Shown: piece by piece, positions 9,611 to 17,600 of the stretch
Position numbering within the stretch: the stretch's first letter is position 1
Layout of the letters: each line of letters starts with the position of its first letter
From: Catellatospora sp. IY07-71
GTDB lineage: Bacteria; Actinomycetota; Actinomycetes; Mycobacteriales; Micromonosporaceae
Length of the DNA: 64,000 nt
Direction: 5' to 3'
Assembly: GCF_018326265.1 (NCBI RefSeq)
Contig: NZ_AP023360.1
Location: forward strand, 4,083,501-4,147,500
Program-made: the position numbers and the translations under genes
Notes under the pieces: model-generated
What the model was told of the DNA's origin: nothing
Seen by the model: the letters and a program-made list of their open reading frames with translations, nothing else
Databases searched by the model: none

Positions 9611-10414
9611 TCAGCTCGCGGCCGGGGTCAGGGTCAGCGAGGTGATGGTGACGGGCGTCTTGGGCGCGACCTTGTCGGCCGCGTTGCCGTCCTTGGCCAC
9701 CTTCTCCACGATGTCCAGGCCCTTGGTGATCTTGCCGAGCACCGTGTAGGACGAGTCGAGCTGGCTCTCGCCGTACACGATGAAGAACTGGCTGCCGGTG
9801 GTGCCGGGCTGCTGCTGCTTGGCCATGGCGATCGTGCCGGCCGGGTAGGCCTGCAGCGGGTCGGTCACGTTGGGCAGGTTCTCCTCGGCCATCTTGTACG
9901 TCGGGCCGCCCGCGCCGGTGGCGGACGGGTCGCCGCACTGCAGCACCTTGATGCCCTCGGTCACCAGGCGGTGGCACTTGGTGTTGTCGAAGAACTTCTT
10001 GCCGGCCAGGAACGTCATGCTGGCCGCGGTGCACGGCGCCTTGGCCGTGTTGACCGTCGCCTCGATCGGGCCGAGGTTGGTGTTGATCGTCATGGTCTGG
10101 GTGCCCTTGGCGATCGCCTCGGTCGGCGGGGTGCCGACCTCCTTGAGGTTCGGGTTGGCCTTCGGGTCGTCCGGGGTCCAGGTGCACACGACACCTTCGG
10201 GCGCGGGCTGGCCGGCCGCCGTGGTGGTCTCGTCGTCGCCGCCCATGGCGGTGACCAGCCAGAACGCGCCACCGGCGACGAGCAGCAGCGCGAGCGCGGC
10301 GCCGATGACGGCGCTGCGCTGCTTGCGCTTGCGGGCCTCTTCCAGCCGCTCGCCCATCTGGCGCTCGAGCCGCGCGCGGGCCGCAGCGCGCTGGCGCTGG
10401 ATCGTGGAACTCAC
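9611..10414 (-). CDS. Membrane-anchored cyclophilin-type peptidyl-prolyl isomerase (copy 2)
   Basis: A 267-residue paralogue of the neighbouring protein. A basic, coiled-coil-like N-terminus (QRQRAAARARLERQMGERL) precedes one membrane helix (about 34-56, AVIGAALALLLVAGGAFWLV) and the extracellular cyclophilin domain. KCHRLV (R149), VLQCGDPSATG and GSQFFIVYG are all present, so it should be active. The GTG start follows AGGAGG. It is only 25 bases downstream of copy 3 and probably shares its transcript. Confidence 0.93.
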   Translation of the reverse strand: MSSTIQRQRAAARARLERQMGERLEEARKRKQRSAVIGAALALLLVAGGAFWLVTAMGGDDETTTAAGQPAPEGVVCTWTPDDPKANPNLKEVGTPPTEAIAKGTQTMTINTNLGPIEATVNTAKAPCTAASMTFLAGKKFFDNTKCHRLVTEGIKVLQCGDPSATGAGGPTYKMAEENLPNVTDPLQAYPAGTIAMAKQQQPGTTGSQFFIVYGESQLDSSYTVLGKITKGLDIVEKVAKDGNAADKVAPKTPVTITSLTLTPAAS

Positions 10415-10439
10415 GGGTCTGTCCTCCTGCTACTGCTGA

Positions 10440-11447
10440 TCAACTCGCGGCCGAAGCCGACGCCGAGGGCTGGGCGGCCGGGGCGGAAGCCGACGGCTTG
10501 GGGGCCGGGGCGGAAGCCGACGGCTTGGGAGCGGTGGCCGAACCGGACGGCGCCGGGGCCGGGGCCGACGGGGTGGCCGGGGTGCTGTTGTCGACCACGG
10601 TGAGGGTCTTGACGACGACGTCCTGCTTCGGCTTGACGTCCGCGCCGGCCTCGTTGGCGGTGGTGCCGGCCGCGGCGATCTTCTTGACCACGTCGAGGCC
10701 GGAGGTCACCTTGCCCACGATGGAGTAGTTCGTGGCGGTGGTGGAGTCCTGGTAGAAGATCACGAACTGGCTGCCGCTGATGTTGGGCAGCATCGCCACG
10801 GTGCCCGCGGGGTAGCGCACCGCGGCCGGATTCGCGCTGGCGGCCGGGGTGGCCGCGGCGCTCGCGCCCGCGGCGGCGGTCGCCGAGGCGGCGGCGGACG
10901 GCTCGGTCGAGGGCGCCTCGGCCGGGGCGTTCTCGTTCCACCACGAGTAGGCGGCGCCACCGGTGCCGGTGCCCGACGGGTCGCCGCAGGCCAGCGCGAA
11001 GCTGCCGTCGGCGTGGGTCAGCTCGTGGCACTTGGTGTCGTTGTAGAAGCCGCTGTCGGCCAGGTACTTCAGGCTGGCCGCGCCGCACGGGGCGTTGGTG
11101 CGGTCGAGCTCGGCCACGACGTTGCCGGTCCCGAAGGCGACGGTCATCGCGGAGGTGCCCGACTCCGGCATGCCGGTGGCGGCGGGCTTGCCCACGTCCT
11201 TGAGGTTCGCGTTGGCCGCCGTGTCCAGCGGGTTCCAGGGGCACGTCTCGGCCACCGTCTCCGCGGGCTTCTCGTCGAACGCGCCGAGCGTCCACGCGCC
11301 GACCAGGCCGACGAGGGCGAGCGCGAGCAGGCCGCCGAAGACGGCCTTGAGCTGGCGCGAACGGCGCTCCTGGTCGGCCCGGCGGGCCAACTGCCGGTCG
11401 ACCTTGGCGCGGGCCAGCTTGCGCTGTCGGGTATTGCTGGAAGCCAC
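10440..11447 (-). CDS. Cyclophilin-like membrane protein, probably catalytically impaired (copy 3)
   Basis: A 335-residue paralogue: basic N-terminus, membrane helix (about 33-52), extracellular cyclophilin-like domain, then a C-terminal Ala/Pro/Ser tail of about 50 residues. The equivalent of the catalytic Arg is Glu (KCHELT, E142), the active-site Gln is Ala (ALACGDPSGTG), and the core motif reads GSQFVIFYQ instead of GSQFFIV. A low-complexity Ala/Ser insert interrupts the domain near residue 190. Fold conservation with loss of active-site residues suggests a binding or chaperone role (inference). The GTG at 11447 follows GGAGGAG; an in-frame GTG at 11465 lacks that support. It is the first gene of this minus-strand unit. 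Confidence 0.85.
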   Translation of the reverse strand: MASSNTRQRKLARAKVDRQLARRADQERRSRQLKAVFGGLLALALVGLVGAWTLGAFDEKPAETVAETCPWNPLDTAANANLKDVGKPAATGMPESGTSAMTVAFGTGNVVAELDRTNAPCGAASLKYLADSGFYNDTKCHELTHADGSFALACGDPSGTGTGGAAYSWWNENAPAEAPSTEPSAAASATAAAGASAAATPAASANPAAVRYPAGTVAMLPNISGSQFVIFYQDSTTATNYSIVGKVTSGLDVVKKIAAAGTTANEAGADVKPKQDVVVKTLTVVDNSTPATPSAPAPAPSGSATAPKPSASAPAPKPSASAPAAQPSASASAAS

Positions 11448-11696
11448 CCGAGCTCCTCCTGTCACCGTTGACCGCAGCGAAGCATGTCCGCTGTGTCACC
11501 TTTATCACGTTAAGGGGTGTGTGTCGCATCACGCGCCGTCGCCGACCGGGGTCCGGGCGTGCGCGTGGGGCGCGCCACACGTCCGAGCGAGTGTACGGGT
11601 AAACGCTGAGAAACACGTATGCCCGTCTGCGTTCTGTGATGGATGATCGCCACAGGCGCGCGCCGTGCCGTGGACCGCGGCGGTCCGGCCGCGCAC

Positions 11697-11702
11697 TAGG
11701 CT
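11697..11702 (+). promoter_or_regulatory. Putative -10 element for the MBL-fold gene and hisS
   Basis: TAGGCT lies 38 bases before the GTG start, leaving room for the ribosome site GGAGAGGGG. The 287-base divergent gap 11448-11734 holds this and presumably the opposing cyclophilin promoter. It also has an AT-richer patch near 11500-11515, but no operator was recognised. Confidence 0.4.
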
Positions 11703-11734
11703 GGGCGCTGGAGTCTGCGGAGAGGGGTTTTGTC

Positions 11735-12430
11735 GTGCTTGTGGTGGGCTTTCCGGCGCAGGCGTTCGGGACCAACTGCTACGTGGTCGCGACCGCTCCC
11801 GGCGAGCAGTGCGTGGTGATCGATCCGGGCATCGGGGTGCTGGACCAGCTCGACGCGGTCCTCGCCGAGCACCGGCTGCACCCGGCCGCGGTCATGCTCA
11901 GCCACGGGCACCTGGACCACACCTTCTCCGTCGCGCCGGTCTGCGGCGCGCGCGGCATCACCGCCTGGATCCACCCCGCCGACCGCGAGCTGCTGGCCGA
12001 CCCGGCCAAGGCGCTGTCGGTCGACCTGAGCGCGATGTTCGGCGGGCGGCTGCCGTACACCGAGCCCGACGACGTCGCGGAGCTGACCGACGGCGCGGTG
12101 CTGGCGCTGGCCGGGCTGGAGATCACGGTCGACCATGCGCCGGGCCATACCGGCGGGTCGGTGATGTTCCGGATGCCGGGCGCGGAGGGCGAGCCGCTGT
12201 GCTTCTCGGGCGACGTGCTCTTCCGCGACAGCATCGGGCGCACCGACCTGCCGGGCGGCAGCATGGCGCGCATGACCGAGAGCCTGCGCGACAAGGTGCT
12301 GACCCTGGCCGACGAGACCGTCGTGCTGCCCGGCCACGGGCCCACGACCACCATCGGCCGCGAGCGCGCGCGCAACCCGTTCCTGCAGGACCTGCAGGCG
12401 GTGGCCGACGCGCCGCGCCGCGGCCTGTGA
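11735..12430 (+). CDS. MBL-fold metallohydrolase, glyoxalase-II-like
   Basis: A 231-residue zinc hydrolase of the metallo-beta-lactamase superfamily, probably cytosolic. The metal-binding motif HGHLDH (about residue 69) is followed by HAPGHTGGS, SGDVLF and LPGHGPTT, the complete set for a dinuclear site. The best match is the hydroxyacylglutathione-hydrolase-like group commonly found between rel and hisS in actinobacteria; the true substrate is unknown because these bacteria use mycothiol, not glutathione. The GTG at 11735 has GGAGAGGGG 7 bases upstream. hisS follows after 41 bases. Confidence 0.9.
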   Translation: MLVVGFPAQAFGTNCYVVATAPGEQCVVIDPGIGVLDQLDAVLAEHRLHPAAVMLSHGHLDHTFSVAPVCGARGITAWIHPADRELLADPAKALSVDLSAMFGGRLPYTEPDDVAELTDGAVLALAGLEITVDHAPGHTGGSVMFRMPGAEGEPLCFSGDVLFRDSIGRTDLPGGSMARMTESLRDKVLTLADETVVLPGHGPTTTIGRERARNPFLQDLQAVADAPRRGL

Positions 12431-12471
12431 CCGCAGACCTTTCTTCTTTCTTCACCTGAGGTGACTTCTTC

Positions 12472-13806
12472 ATGAGCAAGCCCACGCCGCTGTCCGGCTT
12501 CCCGGAGTGGCTGCCCGCGCAGCGCATCGTCGAGCAGCGCTTCCTCGACCGCATCCGCCGCACCTTCGAGCTGTACGGCTTCGCGTCGCTGGAGACGCGC
12601 GCCGTCGAGCCCCTCGACCAGCTGCTGCGCAAGGGCGAGACCTCCAAGGAGGTGTACGTGCTGCGCCGGCTGCAGGCCGACGCGAACGACGCCTCCGACG
12701 CGAGCCTCGGCCTGCACTTCGACCTGACCGTGCCGTTCGCCCGCTTCGTGCTGGAGAACGCCGGCAAGCTGCACTTCCCGTTCCGGCGCTACCAGATCCA
12801 GAAGGTGTGGCGGGGCGAGCGGCCCCAGGTGGGCCGCTACCGCGAGTTCCTCCAGGCCGACATCGACATCGTGGACCGGGACACGCTGCCCGCGCACTAC
12901 GAGGCCGAGCTGCCGCTGGTGATCGGCGACGCGCTGGCCGGGCTGCCACTGCCCAAGCCGACGATCCTGGTCAACAACCGCAAGCTGCTGCAGGGCTTCT
13001 ACCAGGGCCTGGACCTGGTGGATCCGGAGGCCGTGATGCGGGTGGTGGACAAGCTCGACAAGATCGGCCCGGCCGGGGTCACCGCCGAGCTGGCGCCGCT
13101 CGGCGTCACCGAGTCGGCCGCGAAGCTGGTGCTCGCGCTGGCCGAGATCTCCTCGGCGGACGCCTCCTTCGTCGACGACGTGCGCAAGCTCGGGGTCGCC
13201 GATCCGCTGCTGGACGAGGGCCTGGCCGAGCTGGCCACGGTCGTCGAGGCGGCGGCGGAGCACTCGCCGGGGCTGTGCCGGGCCGAGCTGAAGATCGCGC
13301 GGGGGCTGGACTACTACACCGGCACCGTGTACGAGATGCAGCTGGCCGGGCTGGAGCGCTTCGGCTCGTTCTGCTCCGGCGGCCGGTATGACAACCTGGC
13401 GAGCTCGGGCAACGACCGCTTCCCCGGGGTCGGCCTGTCCATCGGCGTCAGCCGGCTGCTGGGCGTGCTGTTCGGCGAGAACGCGCTCACCGCGAGCCGC
13501 TCGGTGCCGACGGTCGTGCTGGTGGCGGTGACCAACGAGGAGGAGCGGCGGGGCAGCGACCGCATCGCCGCGCAGCTGCGCGCCCGGGGCGTCGCGACGG
13601 AGGTGTCGCCCAGCGCGGCCAAGTTCGGCAAGCAGATCAAGTACGCCGACCGGCGCGGCATCCCGTACGTCTGGTTCCCGGGCGCGGAGGGCGCCGCCGA
13701 CACGGTCAAGGACATCCGTTCGGGCGAACAGATCGAGGCGTCGGCCGGAAACTGGACTCCTCCGGAGGTTGATCTCATCCCGGTGGTGGAGGGGACTTTT
13801 AATTAG
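12472..13806 (+). CDS. hisS: Histidyl-tRNA synthetase
   Basis: A 444-residue class II synthetase charging tRNA-His. Motif 2 is represented by FRRYQIQKVWRGERPQVGRY, the histidine-specific HisA loop by GLDYYTGTVYE, and motif 3 by GVGLSIGVSRL. A C-terminal anticodon-binding domain covers about residues 345-435. The last bases and the region just downstream (13796-13820) are strikingly AT-rich for this genome. No T-box leader is seen upstream; the gene is probably cotranscribed with the MBL-fold hydrolase. Confidence 0.97.
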   Translation: MSKPTPLSGFPEWLPAQRIVEQRFLDRIRRTFELYGFASLETRAVEPLDQLLRKGETSKEVYVLRRLQADANDASDASLGLHFDLTVPFARFVLENAGKLHFPFRRYQIQKVWRGERPQVGRYREFLQADIDIVDRDTLPAHYEAELPLVIGDALAGLPLPKPTILVNNRKLLQGFYQGLDLVDPEAVMRVVDKLDKIGPAGVTAELAPLGVTESAAKLVLALAEISSADASFVDDVRKLGVADPLLDEGLAELATVVEAAAEHSPGLCRAELKIARGLDYYTGTVYEMQLAGLERFGSFCSGGRYDNLASSGNDRFPGVGLSIGVSRLLGVLFGENALTASRSVPTVVLVAVTNEEERRGSDRIAAQLRARGVATEVSPSAAKFGKQIKYADRRGIPYVWFPGAEGAADTVKDIRSGEQIEASAGNWTPPEVDLIPVVEGTFN

Positions 13807-13860
13807 GAAACTTAAGTAATAGTGTGTGGCTCTCGACTCTGAAACGGGGGCCGTACCCGC

Positions 13861-15417
13861 ATGACCACGACAGACCACCGCACGTCCCCGGCGCTGGCCA
13901 CCACCACCGCGCCGGGACAGCGGCCCCACCTGCACGATCGTGGTCTGCTCCGGCTGGCCGACGCGGTGCTCCAGCCCGGCTTCGTCGGCACCACGCCGCC
14001 GGACTGGCTGCGCCGCCGGCTCGCCGACGGCCTCGGCGGCGTGGTGCTGTTCGCCCGTAACATCGTCGACCCCGAGCAGGTCACCGCGCTGACCGCGGCG
14101 CTGGCGGCGGACAACCCGGACGTGATCATCGCCGTCGACGAGGAGTCCGGCGACGTCACCCGGCTCGACTTCGAGCACGGCAGCCGCCGCCCCGGCAACC
14201 ACGCCCTCGGCGCCGTCGACGACCCCGCGCTCACCGAGGCCGTCGCCGCCGACATCGGCGCGCAGCTCGCCGCCGCCGGGATCACCCTCGACTACGCGCC
14301 CGCCGCCGACGTCAACAACAACCCGGCCAACCCGGTCATCGGCGTACGCTCCTTCGGCGCCGACCCGGCCCTGGTGTCCCGGCACACCGCCGCCTGGGTG
14401 CGCGGCCTGCAGTCGGCCGGCGTGGCCGCCTGCGCCAAGCACTTCCCCGGCCACGGCGACACCGGCGTCGACTCCCACCACGGCCTGCCCGTCATTGAGG
14501 CCGACGCGGATCGCCTGGACGGCATCGAGCTGCCGCCGTTCACCGCCGCGATCGACGCCGGGGTGCGCGCCATGATGACCGCGCACCTGCTGGTGCCCGC
14601 CCTCGACCCCGAGCGCCCCGCCACCATGAGCCGCTCGGTCCTGATCGAGCTGCTGCGCGGCCGCCTCGGCTTCAAGGGCCTCGTCGTCACCGACGGCATC
14701 GAGATGGCCTCGGTGTCCCAGCGCTACGGCCTCGGCGGCGCGGCGGCGCTGGCCATCGCGGGCGGCGCCGACGCCATCTGCGTGGGCGGCGAGACCGCCG
14801 ACGAGAACGCCGTCGAGCTGCTGCGCACCAGCATCGTCGACGCCGTGGTCAGCGGCGAGCTGCCCGAGGAGCGGCTGGCCGAGGCGGCCTCCCGGGTCGC
14901 CGCGTTCGCCGCCGAGAGCGCCGCCCTGCGCAGCGCCCGCGCCGCGGCCGCCGACCGCTGGCACGCGGCCGGACGGCCCGAGGTGGGTCTGGCGGCCGCC
15001 CGCCGCGCGCTGACCGTGACCGGCGCGGACCGGCTGCCGCTGCGCGGCCCCGCGCACGTCGTCGAGTTCAGCACCGTCACCAACCTCGCCATCGAGGCGC
15101 GTACGCCGTGGGGCGTCGGCGCGCCGCTGCAGGAGCTGCGCCCCGACACCACGGTGGTCCGGCTCGACGAGCGCGCGGTCCTCGCCGACGTGCTCGCCGG
15201 CGCCGAGGGCCGCATCCCGGTCCTGGTCTGCCGCGACCCGCACCGCCACCCGTGGCTGGCCCAGCTGCTGGCGGCCGTCGTCGCCGCCCGCCCCGAGTCG
15301 GTCGTCGTCGAGATGGGCGTCCGCCACGGCGAGCCCCTCGGCGCGGTCCACCTCGCCACGTACGGCGCCGCCACGGTCTGCGGCCGCGCCGCCGCCGAAG
15401 CCCTCACCGGCGCCTGA
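13861..15417 (+). CDS. Glycoside hydrolase family 3, NagZ-like beta-N-acetylhexosaminidase
   Basis: A 518-residue GH3 protein. The NagZ signature appears as KHFPGHGDTGVDSHHGLP near residue 200, carrying the Asp/His acid-base dyad characteristic of this subgroup, and the nucleophile Asp lies in VVTDGIEM near residue 279. It also has a C-terminal alpha/beta domain of about 170 residues. No signal peptide is visible, so it probably removes GlcNAc from muropeptides or other amino-sugar glycosides in the cytosol (inference). The ATG at 13861 follows a G-rich stretch 11 bases upstream. Convergent with the histidine-kinase gene across a palindromic repeat. Confidence 0.85.
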   Translation: MTTTDHRTSPALATTTAPGQRPHLHDRGLLRLADAVLQPGFVGTTPPDWLRRRLADGLGGVVLFARNIVDPEQVTALTAALAADNPDVIIAVDEESGDVTRLDFEHGSRRPGNHALGAVDDPALTEAVAADIGAQLAAAGITLDYAPAADVNNNPANPVIGVRSFGADPALVSRHTAAWVRGLQSAGVAACAKHFPGHGDTGVDSHHGLPVIEADADRLDGIELPPFTAAIDAGVRAMMTAHLLVPALDPERPATMSRSVLIELLRGRLGFKGLVVTDGIEMASVSQRYGLGGAAALAIAGGADAICVGGETADENAVELLRTSIVDAVVSGELPEERLAEAASRVAAFAAESAALRSARAAAADRWHAAGRPEVGLAAARRALTVTGADRLPLRGPAHVVEFSTVTNLAIEARTPWGVGAPLQELRPDTTVVRLDERAVLADVLAGAEGRIPVLVCRDPHRHPWLAQLLAAVVAARPESVVVEMGVRHGEPLGAVHLATYGAATVCGRAAAEALTGA

Positions 15418-15448
15418 CCCCCACCGCCCTCACCGCCCCGCGCCGCCC

Positions 15449-15533
15449 GCCAAGATCACGTTGATCTTGCGTGAACTGTTAGGGGTATGACCGCTTTATG
15501 CGTGTCATACCCACAGTTCGTGCAAGATCGGCG
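15449..15533. repeat. Intergenic palindrome, family C copy 1
   Basis: Long imperfect inverted repeat with arms at 15463-15491 and 15504-15529, sharing GATCTTGC, GAACTGT and GGTATGAC on each side. A second small hairpin (AAGATCA/TGATCTT) overlaps the left edge. It sits between converging genes and probably acts as a terminator. Related copies occur at 44856-44940 and 56254-56370; this copy is in the opposite orientation to them. Confidence 0.8.
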
Positions 15534-15535
15534 GG

Positions 15536-16873
15536 TCAGGTGGCGCGGCCGCGGCGGAAGCGGAGGGCGGGGATGGGGGCGGGGAGGTCCTCGGTGGGGG
15601 AGGCGGGGAGGGGGCTGAGGGTTACGGTGATGCGGGCGCCGCCCAGGTCGCCGCGGTCTACCGCTACGTCGCCGCCGGCCTGGCGGGCCAGTTGGCAGAC
15701 GATGTCGAGGCCCAGGCCGGTGGAGCCGCCGCCGCTGACGCCGCGGCGCAGGGCCGCGTCGGGGTCGGGGATGCCGGGGCCGGCGTCCTCGACCACCATC
15801 GCCTGCGAGGTCACCGTGACGCGGAAGCCGGTGCCGTGCGGCGTGTGCCGGAAGATGTTGCCGATCAGCGCGTCCACCGCGCCGATGGCGTCGGTGCGGG
15901 GCACCGGCAGCCACACGGGGGTGTCCCCGGCGACGACCTGCCAGGGGCGGCCGTGGTCCTCGGCGAGCACGGCCCAGAAGGCGAGCCGGTCGGCGACGAC
16001 GTCGACCAGGTCGGTCTCCTCCGCGGCGCGTTCGGCGGCGGTGCGGCGGGCGCCGGCGATGATGGCGTCGATCTCGGCGTCGAGCGCCTCCACGGCCTGG
16101 CGCATGCGGTCGGCGGCGGGTCCCGGCGGCAGCGCGTCGCAGTCCAGCCGCAGCGCGGTCAGCGGGGTGCGCAGCCGGTGCGACAGGTCGGCGGCGCGTT
16201 CGCGCTCGGCGTCGATGACGGAGTTGAGCCGGTCGGCCATGCTGTTGAACGCCTCGCCGACCTCGACCAGGTCGGGCGGCCCGGCGGGGATGACCCGCAC
16301 GGTGAGGTCGCCGGAGCCGACCGCCTTGGAGGCGCGGGCGAGCTGCCGGGTGGCCCCGACGACGCGCCAGCCGAGCCGGTCGGCCAGTCCCACCGACACC
16401 GCCACCAGCAGCGCGGCCAGCGCGCCCATGGACCACCAGGCGGTGGCCACGCCGCGGGACAGGTCGGACTCGGGCACGTACACCTCGACGACCGCGCTGC
16501 GGCCGCCGTCGAGCGCGGCGGGCTGCAGGTAGACCAGCCCGTCGTCGGCGGGGGCGGTGAGCGAGCCGCCCCGGTTGGCGGTCAGCGCGACGTCGTCGGC
16601 GGCGGCCCGGGGCGTGCCCAGCGTGACGCCCTCGGGCAGGTACACCGCCAGCCGCTGGCGGGGCCCGTCGGCGGTGGCGGCCATGGCCCGGCTCAGCACC
16701 ACCGGGTCGGTGGACACGGCCAGCGCGGTGACCACGGCCGCGGCCTGCTGCCGGGCGTCGAGCAGCGCCCTGTCCTCGGCGATCTGCCGGGTGACCAGTG
16801 CCAGCGGCACTAGGAAGGCCAGCGCCACCATCGAGGTGACGGCCAGCGCGCCGCGGGCGAGGGTCGCCCTCAC
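15536..16873 (-). CDS. Two-component sensor histidine kinase
   Basis: A 445-residue membrane kinase. It has two membrane helices (about 8-28 and 145-168) flanking an extracellular sensor of about 115 residues, then HAMP, a HisKA domain with phosphoacceptor H232 in LSHRLRTPLTALRL, and an ATPase domain with N box DALIGNIFRHTP, G1 DAGPGIP and G2 GSTGLGLDIV. The sensed signal is unknown. Its GTG start overlaps the stop of the upstream response-regulator gene by four bases (GTGA), so the pair is coupled. The reading frame stays open far upstream through the regulator gene, but that is a high-GC artefact, not a fusion. Confidence 0.92.
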   Translation of the reverse strand: MRATLARGALAVTSMVALAFLVPLALVTRQIAEDRALLDARQQAAAVVTALAVSTDPVVLSRAMAATADGPRQRLAVYLPEGVTLGTPRAAADDVALTANRGGSLTAPADDGLVYLQPAALDGGRSAVVEVYVPESDLSRGVATAWWSMGALAALLVAVSVGLADRLGWRVVGATRQLARASKAVGSGDLTVRVIPAGPPDLVEVGEAFNSMADRLNSVIDAERERAADLSHRLRTPLTALRLDCDALPPGPAADRMRQAVEALDAEIDAIIAGARRTAAERAAEETDLVDVVADRLAFWAVLAEDHGRPWQVVAGDTPVWLPVPRTDAIGAVDALIGNIFRHTPHGTGFRVTVTSQAMVVEDAGPGIPDPDAALRRGVSGGGSTGLGLDIVCQLARQAGGDVAVDRGDLGGARITVTLSPLPASPTEDLPAPIPALRFRRGRAT

Positions 16874-17565
16874 GACGGCGGCACCAGCATCACGCCGACG
16901 CCCCGGATGGTACGCAGCATGCGCGGCTGCGCCGCGGTCTCGCCGAGCTTGCGGCGCAGCCAGGACAGGTGCACGTCGAGGGTCTGGTCGGCGCCGACGA
17001 ACGGCTGCTGCCACACCTCGGTGAACAGCTCCCGCCGGGTCACCACGCGGCCCACCCGGGCGGCGAGGTAGGCCAGCACGTCGTACTCCTTGCGGGTCAG
17101 GGTGAGCGGGGTGCCGTGCAGGGTGACCAGCCGGGTGCTCTCGTCCAGGCGCAGCGGTCCGATCTCGACGACGGTGTCGGGCGTCTCGCTGTGCGGGCGG
17201 CTGCGCCGCAGCACGGCCGCCACCCGGGCGGTCACGTGCGCGGCCGAGAACGGCTTGGTCATGTAGTCGTCGGCGCCCGAGTTCAGCAGGCGGATGGCGT
17301 CGTGCTCGCCGCGGCGGGCGGTGGCCACGATGACCGGCACGTCGCTGACCGCGCGCATCATGCGCAGCGCGTCGGCACCGTCCAGATCGGGCAGACCCAG
17401 GTCGAGGATGACCAGGTCGGGGCGTTCGCTGCGTTCGCTGGTCAGTGAGCGCAGTCCCTGCAGCGCGGTGCCGACGGTCTGCACGGCGTAGCCGGCGACG
17501 GTCAGCGCGTTGCCGAGGGCGTCGCGAATGGCGGGGTCGTCCTCCACGACGAGTACGAGGGGCAT
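16870..17565 (-). CDS. OmpR/PhoB-family response regulator
   Basis: A 231-residue regulator: receiver domain with acidic pocket EDD and phosphoacceptor D55 in VILDLGLPDLDG, switch Thr in VIVATARRG, Lys in MTKPF, then a winged-helix DNA-binding domain with LTRKEYDVLAYLA and TLDVHLSWLRRKLG. It is the cognate regulator of the coupled kinase gene. The ATG at 17565 is chosen because a -10-like TACGGT lies seven bases upstream with no ribosome site, indicating a leaderless mRNA; a GTG at 17574 is the alternative. Confidence 0.92.
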   Translation of the reverse strand: MPLVLVVEDDPAIRDALGNALTVAGYAVQTVGTALQGLRSLTSERSERPDLVILDLGLPDLDGADALRMMRAVSDVPVIVATARRGEHDAIRLLNSGADDYMTKPFSAAHVTARVAAVLRRSRPHSETPDTVVEIGPLRLDESTRLVTLHGTPLTLTRKEYDVLAYLAARVGRVVTRRELFTEVWQQPFVGADQTLDVHLSWLRRKLGETAAQPRMLRTIRGVGVMLVPPS

Positions 17566-17572
17566 GGCTGGC

Positions 17573-17594
17573 ACCGTATCGGAAGCTGTTAGAT
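17573..17594. promoter_or_regulatory. Divergent overlapping promoters, regulator/membrane protein
   Basis: The gap between the two divergent start codons is only 35 bases (17566-17600). It contains TACGGT on the minus strand (17573-17578), seven bases from the regulator ATG, and TTAGAT/TAGATA on the plus strand (17589-17595), five to six bases from the ATG at 17601. The promoter of each gene must therefore extend into the other gene's coding sequence. Confidence 0.45.
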
Positions 17595-17600
17595 AGCGGG

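Noticed and set aside
12431-12471. T-box leader upstream of hisS
   Set aside because: The gap is only 41 bases and contains no T-box sequence or specifier stem.
11779-15351. A 1190-codon open frame on the minus strand
   Set aside because: It runs antisense through hisS and the GH3 gene, shows no family features, and reflects the lack of stops in high-GC DNA.
15449-15533. Palindromic gaps considered as tRNA or small RNA genes
   Set aside because: They lack a tRNA T-loop and cloverleaf; the conserved feature is the inverted repeat itself.
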